Positions 8,605 to 16,815 of a stretch of DNA of 46,111 nucleotides are shown piece after piece. The DNA is from Oscillospiraceae bacterium (lineage in GTDB: Bacteria > Bacillota > Clostridia > UBA1381 > UBA9506). The position numbers and the translations under genes were made by a program. The notes under the pieces are model-generated. The model did no database searches. It saw only the letters and a program-made list of their open reading frames with translations, and had not been told where the DNA came from. The DNA is taken from the NCBI GenBank assembly GCA_015068935.1, contig SVJO01000010.1:1-46111 (forward strand). The letters are read 5' to 3'. The number at the start of each line of letters is the position of its first letter. Position 1 is the stretch's first letter.

Positions 8605-10926
8605 ATGTTTATAAAAAAGAAACTATCTGCTATTTTTATTGTTATGGTTTTATTGTTTTCTATAACAGCGGAGGCGGGTGCGATCAGCCGTTCTCTGCAG
8701 GAGGAAAAAACAATAATGGAGGGTGTTGATTATAAAAGAATACAGACACTTACAGATAGCGGTTGGCAGGACATACATATAATAACGGCTGATATTTCAA
8801 AGCCTCATCTTGCGTTTGAAGTGCTTTCAGATCCGCGAGGGGCAAGCTATCTTTTAAACACCTTGGAAATGGCAAAAAATGCAGATGCTGTAGCGGCAAT
8901 AAATGCGGATTTCTTTGCAGCAAAAAGGGGACAGGCGGGAAGAGGAAGCGCTGTCGGTATGGAAATGATAAACTCAGAACTTATATCGACGCCGTCGGTT
9001 GATGAGGACATGAATGTATTATATCAGCTAAAAGGCGGAGAAGAGCTTTTTCTAAACAGTTTCGAGTTTGACATAACTATAACAGCTCCAAACGGTGAAA
9101 CTGAAAAGCTGAGACATATAAATAAATATGATGATTTAGTCGGTATTTGTATGTATACACCTGAGTGGGGAGAATATTCTCTGGGTTCAGGCAACGGTAT
9201 TGTAGAGCTTGTTGTAGAAGACGGCAAGGTAACAGAAAAATTATGGGAGCATGAGCCTGCTAAAATTCCCGAAAATGGTTATGTGCTCGCCTCAAATGTA
9301 ACAAAGAATGATTTTATAGATGTAAACTTTAACTGGGGAGACGAAGTTAAAATTGATATAAAAAGCACACCAGATTTTGAGCAGATAGAAAATGCGGTTT
9401 CAGGCGGCGGGGTTTTGGTGTCAGAAGGAGAAGCTCAAACAGTTTTTTCTCATAATATCGCAGGACTTAATCCGCGTTCTGCTATAGGTATTGACAAGTC
9501 GGGAAAAATTGTGACACTTGTTGCAGTTGACGGTAGAAGAACAGGAGCAGCAGGTATGACACAGACTGAACTTGCAAAATTTATGCAGTCGTTGGGATGT
9601 TATTATGCATTGAATTTCGATGGCGGTGGTTCTACACTTCTTACTGCTAAGACAGATAGCGGTCATGAGGTTATGAATAAACCTTCCGATAATTATAAAA
9701 GGCCTGTAATCAATTCAGTCGGCATTATAACTTCCGTGCCGCTCGGTAATACAAATTCCATAAAACTTGACGCGGAAGATAAAGTTTTCTCAGGGCATAG
9801 TGTGGAGATTAAGGCATTTGGATATGACGAATATTTAAGAATGACAGAAGAAATAGAACCTGATAAAATGACATATGAAATTAAAGAGGGCAGTGGCACA
9901 ATTGAGGGCAACACCTTCTATGCAGACGGTTCAGGTGAGGTTGTTATCTCGGGTAGATGCGGTCAGTGGGAAAACACCATTAAAATTAATGTTTTAGAAA
10001 ATATTCACAGACTTAAGTTTAATAAGAGGGATATTACTCTCAGTCCCGGTGAAAAGTTTGTACTTGAACTTACAGGTTATGATGAAAATGGTTATTCAGC
10101 AAAGGTAAGACCTCAGGAAGTGGAGATTTCAGTTTCAGGAGAGGGTAACATTGACGGAAATGTGTTTACCGCAAAAAACAGCGGGGCGTTGATTAAAGCA
10201 ACCTGCGACAAGGTGAGTGCTTTTGCCTCTGTATGTGTCGGCGATTCTGAGATATTAAATATTCCTGATGATATAAAACTGCAGGATAAAAGCAACATAG
10301 CGTCCGAAAAAAATTCTGATGATTCCTTTAGCTTTACTGTTTTTGGGAATATTGCAAAACCAAAAACACTATTTGATGTTTATGCTGTTAACAGAGCAGC
10401 ATATGCTATGAAAAGCTCAGGTGATATGCATTCTGTTTTAGGAAATGTAGACACAGAGCTCATGAAAAGTTTGATGGAAAACAGTTTTTCATCTAAGGAA
10501 TATTCTTTCTTTAGTCACAAGAAAAGCGCCTTCCTGACAGTAAAAAACAGTTCAGGGGGAATTTATGCTTCGGATAAATCACAATGGGAGAGCATAGAAA
10601 ACGATATAGAAAGAGTAATAAGCGGAAATTTTTTCGTTTTTTTAGATGACATATCGCTTTCAACTGTTTCGGCAGAAAAAAAGATTTTGATGGAAATACT
10701 TTCCGATGCGTCAAAACGAGGCATAAATGTTTATGTTTTTGGGGCAGGAGAAAATAATGGTTCCTTTATCGAGGACGGAGTAAGGTATATTGAAGTGGCG
10801 GGGCTTCCGTCTGACATTGGCATAGATGATGGTGACAGTTCAATTTTTGATGTAGAGTATTTTGTTGTTACTGTAAATGCAAATGAGGTAACATATGTAA
10901 CAGAGAAAATTATACAAAGAAAATAA
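8605..10926 (+). CDS. Secreted phosphodiester-glycosidase (NAGPA-type) protein with degenerate metallophosphatase-like C-terminus
   Basis: 773 residues. Residues 1-27 form a signal peptide (lysines, then a hydrophobic core, then AEAGA). Residues ~50-375 match the NAGPA/phosphodiester glycosidase domain: AAINADFF, NPRSAIGID and NFDGGGSTLL near 338-345. The human relative removes GlcNAc from phosphodiester-linked GlcNAc; bacterial members are thought to act on envelope or capsule glycans. Residues ~380-550 look like two Ig-like (Big) modules (HSVEIKAFGYDE and KFVLELTGYDENG start comparable strands). Residues ~560-773 resemble a calcineurin-like fold whose metal ligands seem replaced (GNVD, VFLDDIS and VFGAGENN where GNHD/E, HHPP and GHTH would be expected). 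Start ATG with AGGAGG. It follows galU and precedes a DUF3048 lipoprotein. Confidence 0.8.
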   Translation: MFIKKKLSAIFIVMVLLFSITAEAGAISRSLQEEKTIMEGVDYKRIQTLTDSGWQDIHIITADISKPHLAFEVLSDPRGASYLLNTLEMAKNADAVAAINADFFAAKRGQAGRGSAVGMEMINSELISTPSVDEDMNVLYQLKGGEELFLNSFEFDITITAPNGETEKLRHINKYDDLVGICMYTPEWGEYSLGSGNGIVELVVEDGKVTEKLWEHEPAKIPENGYVLASNVTKNDFIDVNFNWGDEVKIDIKSTPDFEQIENAVSGGGVLVSEGEAQTVFSHNIAGLNPRSAIGIDKSGKIVTLVAVDGRRTGAAGMTQTELAKFMQSLGCYYALNFDGGGSTLLTAKTDSGHEVMNKPSDNYKRPVINSVGIITSVPLGNTNSIKLDAEDKVFSGHSVEIKAFGYDEYLRMTEEIEPDKMTYEIKEGSGTIEGNTFYADGSGEVVISGRCGQWENTIKINVLENIHRLKFNKRDITLSPGEKFVLELTGYDENGYSAKVRPQEVEISVSGEGNIDGNVFTAKNSGALIKATCDKVSAFASVCVGDSEILNIPDDIKLQDKSNIASEKNSDDSFSFTVFGNIAKPKTLFDVYAVNRAAYAMKSSGDMHSVLGNVDTELMKSLMENSFSSKEYSFFSHKKSAFLTVKNSSGGIYASDKSQWESIENDIERVISGNFFVFLDDISLSTVSAEKKILMEILSDASKRGINVYVFGAGENNGSFIEDGVRYIEVAGLPSDIGIDDGDSSIFDVEYFVVTVNANEVTYVTEKIIQRK

Positions 10927-10947
10927 TTGAATTAGGAGGGGTTACAA

Positions 10948-11952
10948 ATGAAAAAAATATTTTTATTACTTTTGATTTTTGTTATAATGCTTTCAGGGTG
11001 CAGCATATCAGAACCTGCAGATGTCATGCCTTCTGAATTGCCCACGGCTACACCTGAGCCGACACTTCCTCCTGAGTCAGATTCAAGAATTATCGCGGTG
11101 ATGATAGATAATGACAATAATGATGCCCGTCCGCATGCGGGGGTTGATGATGCATTCCTCATCTATGAGGCATATGTCGAAGGAAGCGCAACAAGAATGA
11201 TGGCACTTTTCAAAGATGCTGATACAGAAAAAATCGGTCCTATTCGTTCATCAAGGCATTACTTTTTAGATTATGCAATGGAGCATGATGCAATTTATGT
11301 TCATTATGGCTGGAGTCCGCAGGCATCAAAAGATATCAGCGCATATGCTATTAATAATATAAATGGTGTTCTGGAAGGGAATAATGTTTTCTGGCGCGAT
11401 GCAACATATACAAAGTCATGGCATACTGCATATTCGAGCATAGAAAAGATTATGAAGTTTTCCGATGAAACAAAGAAATACAGAAACACATCAAATGTAT
11501 CAAACTTCAGAAAAACAGCGGTGGATAAGGAAATTACGGGTGATAGTGCAATTAGAATAACACTGCCGTATGCTGGTTTTTATAAGGCATCATACGAATA
11601 TGACGAAGAATCAAACACGTATAAAAGATATATAAACGGTAAAGGTCATGTTACACAGGAAGGTGTGCATTTAGCACCTAAAAACATTATAATTCAGAAA
11701 GCATCCAATTTTACAATTCCGGGAGACACCTCAGGAAGACAGGATGTTAAGACTGTCGGCGCAGGTGATGGATATTTCATTACGGGCGGTAAAATTGCAA
11801 AAATAACATGGTCAAAGCCTGACAGAAAAACAAAGACAACATATAAATTTGAAAATGGCGAAGAGATTTCCTTAAATCCTGGACAGACATGGATTCAGAT
11901 AGTTCCGCCATCGATGGATATAGCAATAGAGACTTTAAATACGGTTCAATAA
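10948..11952 (+). CDS. DUF3048 (YerB-like) lipoprotein
   Basis: 334 residues. The N-terminus is a lipoprotein signal with lipobox LSGC (lipidated Cys at residue 18), then a Pro/Thr/Glu-rich linker to about residue 45. The body matches DUF3048: VMIDNDNNDARPHAGVDDAFLIYEA, KIGPIRSSRHYFLDYA (given here only as the RSSRHYF core) and HYGWSPQA, with the C-terminal DUF3048 portion PGQTWIQIVP. Members are surface lipoproteins of Gram-positive bacteria; the function is not established. AGGAGGGG is the ribosome binding site. It is the last gene of the rightward run and ends at a strong terminator. Confidence 0.9.
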   Translation: MKKIFLLLLIFVIMLSGCSISEPADVMPSELPTATPEPTLPPESDSRIIAVMIDNDNNDARPHAGVDDAFLIYEAYVEGSATRMMALFKDADTEKIGPIRSSRHYFLDYAMEHDAIYVHYGWSPQASKDISAYAINNINGVLEGNNVFWRDATYTKSWHTAYSSIEKIMKFSDETKKYRNTSNVSNFRKTAVDKEITGDSAIRITLPYAGFYKASYEYDEESNTYKRYINGKGHVTQEGVHLAPKNIIIQKASNFTIPGDTSGRQDVKTVGAGDGYFITGGKIAKITWSKPDRKTKTTYKFENGEEISLNPGQTWIQIVPPSMDIAIETLNTVQ

Positions 11953-11980
11953 AAAAATGTGGCTTTCGCCACATTTTTTT
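11951..11980. terminator. Bidirectional terminator between the DUF3048 gene and metY
   Basis: Stem ATGTGGC/GCCACAT (11957-11963 and 11968-11974 with flanking A/T pairing), loop TTTC, with seven A before and seven T after. It can therefore stop transcription from both converging genes. Confidence 0.9.
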
Positions 11981-12029
11981 ATATCATATTTTTTGCTGAT
12001 TTAAAATGAATTGTACGGATTTTTTTCAT

Positions 12030-13295
12030 TTATTTGATAGCTTCAAATGCTTTATTAAGATCTGCCAGAATATCCTCAACGTTTTCGAGTCCTACGGACA
12101 GTCTTATCATACCCGCCTCAATACCGGCTGCAACTAGTTGTTCATCAGTAAGCTGGCGATGAGTTTCGCTTGCGGGATGCAGTACACATGTGCGTATGTC
12201 TGCAACATGAACTTCGTTTGAGGCAAGTTCTAAGGAGTTCATGAACTTCATAGCATTTTCTTTTCCGCCTTTTATTACGAGTGAAATAACACCGCTTGCA
12301 CCTTTTAAATATTTCTGGGTAAGAGGATAGTCAACATCGCTTTCAAGACCCGGATATTTAATGCTCTCAATCATTTCGTGGTTTTGAAGATATTTAGCAA
12401 CTGTAAGAGCATTTTCGCAATACTGTTTCATTCTGACAGCAAGAGTCTCAAGGCCGAGATTTAAAAGAAATGCAGAATGTGCGGCAGGGTAAACACCAAA
12501 GTCTCTCATAAGCTGCATTCTTGCTTTGATTATATAAGCCGCTTTGCCATATGTTTCAACATAAGAAATGCCATGATATGACTCATCGGGCTCAACAAGC
12601 TCAGGGAATTTACCGTTTGTCCAGTCAAAGTTACCGCTGTCTACAATAACACCGCCTACCTGAACTGCGTGTCCGTCCATATATTTTGATGTTGAATGAA
12701 TAACAATATCTGCACCAAAATCAATAGGTCTGCAAAGCGCAGGAGTTGCAAATGTGTTATCAACGATTAACGGAACATTGTTTTTGTGCGCAATATTTGC
12801 AAATCGGCTGATATCAAAAACTGAAAGAGCAGGGTTTGCAATAGTTTCGCCGAAAACTGCCTTTGTATTGGGCTTAAATGCCTTCATTATTTCTTCGTCG
12901 CTTGCATTTTTATCAATAAAAATACACTCGATACCAAGCTTTTTAAATGTATATGCAAATAAGTTTACAGTTCCGCCATATATTTCTGTTGTACTTATAA
13001 AACTGTCGCCTGCACGGCAGATATTTAGAATTGAAAGAAGGGATGCCGCCTGACCTGATGATGTGCACATTGCGCCAACACCGCCTTCTAAATCGGCAAT
13101 TTTGTTCTCAACAGCCATAACGGTTGGATTTGCAAATCTTGAGTATATTAAAGATTTAGTGGGCTCGTCAAAAACTGATGCAACCTCTTCTGTAGAATCA
13201 TAAACATATGTTGTGCTCTGGACTATAGGAACAACTCTCGGTTCTGTATTTTTTGGAGAGTATCCCGAATGCAAGCATTTTGTTTCGAGTTTCAT
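12030..13295 (-). CDS. metY: O-acetylhomoserine sulfhydrylase / Cys-Met metabolism PLP enzyme (MetY-type)
   Basis: 421 residues, the usual size for O-acetylhomoserine aminocarboxypropyltransferase. The PLP lysine is in HSTSKYMDGH (Lys204). Other family motifs are YSRFANPT, the SSGQAA cofactor phosphate loop and VDNTFATP. The enzyme makes homocysteine from O-acetylhomoserine and sulphide; cystathionine gamma-synthase or methionine gamma-lyase activity cannot be excluded, but the length and the N-terminus (TKCLHSGYSP) fit MetY. It is transcribed alone from a consensus promoter only about 35 nt upstream. That leaves no room for an S-box (SAM) riboswitch. Confidence 0.92.
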   Translation of the reverse strand: MKLETKCLHSGYSPKNTEPRVVPIVQSTTYVYDSTEEVASVFDEPTKSLIYSRFANPTVMAVENKIADLEGGVGAMCTSSGQAASLLSILNICRAGDSFISTTEIYGGTVNLFAYTFKKLGIECIFIDKNASDEEIMKAFKPNTKAVFGETIANPALSVFDISRFANIAHKNNVPLIVDNTFATPALCRPIDFGADIVIHSTSKYMDGHAVQVGGVIVDSGNFDWTNGKFPELVEPDESYHGISYVETYGKAAYIIKARMQLMRDFGVYPAAHSAFLLNLGLETLAVRMKQYCENALTVAKYLQNHEMIESIKYPGLESDVDYPLTQKYLKGASGVISLVIKGGKENAMKFMNSLELASNEVHVADIRTCVLHPASETHRQLTDEQLVAAGIEAGMIRLSVGLENVEDILADLNKAFEAIK

Positions 13296-13332
13296 TTTAT
13301 GTCATCCTTTCGGTATTAAAATCTTTAAAGAC

Positions 13333-13361
13333 ATTTTAACACAGCAAGCCGTTTATGTCAA
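13333..13361 (-). promoter_or_regulatory. Consensus promoter for metY
   Basis: On the minus strand: TTGACA (13356-13361), a 17-nt spacer and TAAAAT (13333-13338). The 5' untranslated region is about 30 nt, with GAAAGGATG as ribosome binding site. Confidence 0.85.
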
Positions 13362-13498
13362 TGTTTTGGAGGAAAAACAGAGTTTCCGTTGTTAGACAAA
13401 TAAGTATATGAGTGTGATTTTAATGAAAATTTAAAGGAATATAACTGATATTGATTATGGACATATTTTTACTTGCAAGGCAGTATATAGAAAATACT

Positions 13499-13530
13499 AA
13501 AAAAACGGCTTATTAGATAATAAGCCGTTT
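13499..13530 (-). terminator. Terminator after uxaC
   Basis: A 12-bp perfect stem, AAACGGCTTATT (13503-13514) with its complement at 13519-13530, and loop AGAT. The seven A at 13499-13505 give a U run on the minus-strand transcript. Confidence 0.92.
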
Positions 13531-13593
13531 TGTTTTTAGTACATATATAATAAGCATGAATTTAATCTTTAAAACTGTTGCATATTATATTTT

Positions 13594-14814
13594 TTAAAAA
13601 CCAAAATATTCCTTTGCGTTGCTGTAGCAGATACCCTTTGCGATTTTTTCAAGTGTTTCCATGTCACGCGGATATTCTCCCTCTTCAACCCATTTGCCCA
13701 GAAGGTTACAGAGTATTCTTCTGAAATATTCATGTCTTGTATATGAAACGAAGCTTCTTGAATCAGTAAGCATACCAACAAATCGTGATAACATTCCAAG
13801 GTTTGAGAGAGCTCTCATCTGGCTTTCCATTCCGTCTCTCTGGTCGTTAAACCACCAGCCTGAACCAAACTGGATTTTTCCGGGAACACCACCGCCCTGG
13901 AAGTTACCAAGCATCGTGCCTAAAACGTAGTTATCTTTAGGGTTTAATGTGTAGAGAATAGTTTTTGGAAGACAGTCTTTTTTCTCTAAGCTGTCAAGAA
14001 TTTTAGATAAACCTTCGGCAATCTGAAAATCATTTACTGAGTCAAAACCTGTGTCAGCACCCAATTTCTCAAACATTTTTGAATTGTTATTTCTAAGAGC
14101 ACCGATATGAAGCTGCCACACCCATCCTCGCTTAGCATATTGTTCACCAAGGTAAACAAGCTTTTCTATGGTTTCATCATCCATTTTGTCAACAGCGTGG
14201 TCTGAAAGACGGCAACCATTTTCATGGAAGAAATCCATTCTGCTTCCGATATCACTCTTTATGTTATCGAGGTCAGGGCGGAAGGCTGGGACAACCTTTG
14301 TAGAAAAGTCTTTGAGCTGTCTGTGATATTCTAATGTATCATATGGTGCATCTGTGGTACAGATGGTCTCTACATTTGACATTTTAATAAGGCCCTGAAC
14401 GCTGTATTCATCTTTTGCAAGACATGCATTCACTCTGTCCCATATATCTTTTGCAGTTTTTTCTGAAAGAGTTTCATCAATATTAAAATAACGTTTAAGC
14501 TCAAGGTGAGTCCAATGATAAAGCGGGTTGCCGATTAAAAGGGGCATGGTCTGTGAAAACTTCAACCATTTCTCATAATCGTCAGCATCACCTGTTATGT
14601 AATATTCGTCTATACCATTTGTACGCATCTGGCGCCATTTATAATGGTCTCCGCCCAAGAACAATTCAAAAGCATTTTTGAATTTGTAATTTTCTGCAAT
14701 CATCTTGGGGGAAATATGGCAATGATAGTCTATGATTGGTAAATTCTTTACCTTATCATAAAGTTTTTTTGCAGTCTTGTTCTTTAACATGAAGCTGTCA
14801 TTTATAAAACTCAT
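13594..14814 (-). CDS. uxaC: Glucuronate/galacturonate isomerase (UxaC), compact form
   Basis: 406 residues, versus about 450-470 in characterised UxaC. Recognisable motifs are DYHCH (metal-binding His31 and His33), GDHYKWRQMRTNG, IGNPLYHWTHLEL, LHIGALRNNN, FGSGWWFNDQRDG and LTDSRSFVSYTRHEYFRRI. The enzyme interconverts glucuronate/fructuronate and galacturonate/tagaturonate in hexuronate catabolism. Two internal pieces are shorter than in the E. coli and Thermotoga proteins as I remember them, around residues 185 and 209, by about 27 residues each. The usual TTDDP is TTDAP at 153-157. The frame is otherwise uninterrupted. No other uronate genes adjoin it. Promoter at 14849-14877; ribosome binding site GGAAGG. 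Confidence 0.93.
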   Translation of the reverse strand: MSFINDSFMLKNKTAKKLYDKVKNLPIIDYHCHISPKMIAENYKFKNAFELFLGGDHYKWRQMRTNGIDEYYITGDADDYEKWLKFSQTMPLLIGNPLYHWTHLELKRYFNIDETLSEKTAKDIWDRVNACLAKDEYSVQGLIKMSNVETICTTDAPYDTLEYHRQLKDFSTKVVPAFRPDLDNIKSDIGSRMDFFHENGCRLSDHAVDKMDDETIEKLVYLGEQYAKRGWVWQLHIGALRNNNSKMFEKLGADTGFDSVNDFQIAEGLSKILDSLEKKDCLPKTILYTLNPKDNYVLGTMLGNFQGGGVPGKIQFGSGWWFNDQRDGMESQMRALSNLGMLSRFVGMLTDSRSFVSYTRHEYFRRILCNLLGKWVEEGEYPRDMETLEKIAKGICYSNAKEYFGF

Positions 14815-14848
14815 AATTTTACCTTCCTGTTCAACTTATTTTTTTATT

Positions 14849-14877
14849 ATTATAACATAACGGCTTAAAAAGGTAAA
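14849..14877 (-). promoter_or_regulatory. Promoter for uxaC
   Basis: On the minus strand: TTTACC (14872-14877), a 17-nt spacer and TATAAT (14849-14854), with an extended -10 TG. The -35 box touches the long inverted repeat at 14874-14918. Confidence 0.75.
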
Positions 14878-14918
14878 GCATAAATTAAAATTTTTGACGA
14901 ATTTTAATTTATGCTTTA
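14874..14918. repeat. Long perfect inverted repeat overlapping the uxaC -35 box
   Basis: Two 19-bp arms (14874-14892 and 14900-14918) separated by seven bases (TTTGACG); the arms are AT-rich. It lies 23 bp beyond the stop codon of the ABC gene and directly upstream of uxaC. It could be the ABC operon's terminator, though the run of U is weak, or an operator for uxaC. Confidence 0.7.
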
Positions 14919-14940
14919 TGATAAATCATATAAGGCTTAT

Positions 14941-16815
14941 CTAGACGGCATTGTTTTCCGTAAACTGGCTATTGTAAAGCTCGGCATAAAATCCGTTTTG
15001 TTTCATCAGAGACTCGTGATTTCCCTGTTCTATTATAGCACCGTCATTCATAACAAGAATTTTATCAGCATCGCGGATTGTTGAAAGTCTGTGAGCTATG
15101 ATAAAACTTGTTCTTCCTTCGGTAAGGTCTGCCATAGCCTTCTGAATTAACACTTCTGTTCTTGTATCTACGGAGCTTGTTGCCTCATCTAAAATCAGTA
15201 TTTTTGGGTTTTTAAGAAAGGCACGTGCTATTGTGAGTAACTGTTTTTGTCCTTGTGATATATTTGTTGCATCTTCGTTGAGCAGAAAATCATATCCGTT
15301 TGGAAGAGCCTTGATAAAGCTGTGAATGTGCGCGCGTTTTGCAGCTTTATCAATTTCTTCATCTGTAGCAGTCGGGTTGCCGTATGCAAGGTTTGCACGT
15401 ATTGTACCGTTGAAAAGCCAAGTATCCTGTAAGACCATTCCAAAAACTTTCCTCAAATCTTCTCTTGAGAAGAGGTCGCATGGAATTGAGTCAATCATGA
15501 TATGGCCTGAATCAAGGTCATAAAATCTCATAAGCAGATTCACGAGTGTAGTCTTTCCTGCACCTGTAGGACCGACAATAGCAATTTTTTCGCCACGATT
15601 AATTTTCAGATTAAGATTTTTTATAAGCTGTTTTTTGCCTGTATAGCCAAAACATACATTTTTAAATTCGACATCACCGTAAATTTTCTCGGGAATCTTT
15701 TTGTATTCAGACAGAACAGGCTCCTCTTCCTCGTCGCACAGCTCAAATATTCTCTCTGCCGCTGCGACAGTTGACTGAAGCACATTTGCAATATTTGCAA
15801 TTTGAGAAAGAGGCATATTGAACTGGCGGAGATATTGGATAAATGCCTGAATTCCGCCAACCTCTAAGGCGCGGCTTGCTGCCAATAATCCTCCGATGAC
15901 ACAAATTGCGACATAACCGATGTTTCCTATAAGCCCCGTAATAGGCATCATGACAGACGAAGCAAAGGTGGCTTTGAAATTGTTTTCATATAGCTCTTCA
16001 TTCAGCTTGTCAAACTCTGCCTTAGCTGCTTTTTCTCTGCTAAAAAGTTTTATGACTGTATGACCTGAATACATTTCCTCAATGTGACCGCTCATTCTGC
16101 CTGTGGATTTTTGCTGTCCTCTGAAATATTTCTGAGACTTTTTAACAACTGCAGCAGACAGGAAAAATGAAAAGGGAAGTGTTAAAGCAGCAACAAGTGT
16201 CAGTGTAGGACTAATCATCAGCATCATTACAACTATCATGATGAACGTGCCTAAAGAGGAAACAATCTGGCTCAGGGTTTGCTGCAGTGAGTTTGAAATT
16301 GTATCAACATCATTTGTAACACGGCTCAAAACCTCACCATAAGTCTGGCTATCAAAATATTTAAGTGGCAGTTTTGCAAGTTTTAAATCTATTTCACGTC
16401 TTAAAGACTGCATCATTTTTTGCGAAATCCGAGACATGAAAACCTGCTGCAAATATGAAAATGCAATATTTAAAAGGTATGTCAGACTTAAGGAGAAAAG
16501 GATATAAAATATCCTTGTAAAATCAATGCCTGTATTTTCCTGAATTCCGTTAAATATAGTCGTTGTCACATCGCCTAAAAGTTTAGGTGAAAGTGTGTGA
16601 AAAAATGTTTCCAGGAGTATACATATAATCATAAACAGAGTCATGATTCTGTATGGCTTCATGTATTTGATAAGACGGAAAAGACTGTTTCTGAAATTTT
16701 TCGGCTTTTCAACTACTCTCATGTTAGGGCCTCTGCCTCCGTTCGGGCCTCGCATTGGACCATGAGGCATGGCGCCTTTGGGAGGAAAGTTTGAACTGTG
16801 CTTTGAATCACTCAT
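14941..16815 (-). CDS. Heterodimeric ABC exporter, subunit with catalytic Walker B Glu (TM288/BmrD-like)
   Basis: 624 residues. A Gly/Pro/Met-rich cytoplasmic N-terminus (~1-40) is followed by a six-helix exporter domain (~50-350) and an ATP-binding domain. The latter has Walker A GPTGAGKT at 415-422, signature ISQGQ at 519-523 and Walker B ILILDEATSSVD with catalytic Glu544. The non-canonical ISQGQ signature paired with an intact Glu is typical of one half of TM287/TM288-type heterodimers. The partner upstream has the complementary defect. The two overlap by 4 nt. Substrates of this family include drugs and peptides/lipids; none is indicated here. Confidence 0.93.
   Translation of the reverse strand: MSDSKHSSNFPPKGAMPHGPMRGPNGGRGPNMRVVEKPKNFRNSLFRLIKYMKPYRIMTLFMIICILLETFFHTLSPKLLGDVTTTIFNGIQENTGIDFTRIFYILFSLSLTYLLNIAFSYLQQVFMSRISQKMMQSLRREIDLKLAKLPLKYFDSQTYGEVLSRVTNDVDTISNSLQQTLSQIVSSLGTFIMIVVMMLMISPTLTLVAALTLPFSFFLSAAVVKKSQKYFRGQQKSTGRMSGHIEEMYSGHTVIKLFSREKAAKAEFDKLNEELYENNFKATFASSVMMPITGLIGNIGYVAICVIGGLLAASRALEVGGIQAFIQYLRQFNMPLSQIANIANVLQSTVAAAERIFELCDEEEEPVLSEYKKIPEKIYGDVEFKNVCFGYTGKKQLIKNLNLKINRGEKIAIVGPTGAGKTTLVNLLMRFYDLDSGHIMIDSIPCDLFSREDLRKVFGMVLQDTWLFNGTIRANLAYGNPTATDEEIDKAAKRAHIHSFIKALPNGYDFLLNEDATNISQGQKQLLTIARAFLKNPKILILDEATSSVDTRTEVLIQKAMADLTEGRTSFIIAHRLSTIRDADKILVMNDGAIIEQGNHESLMKQNGFYAELYNSQFTENNAV

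Larger units (their letters stand above)
13296..13593. other. Intergenic stretch between metY and uxaC
   Basis: About 298 nt. It holds the metY promoter (13333-13361) and the uxaC terminator (13499-13530). I see nothing convincing in the ~135 nt between them. Confidence 0.7.
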
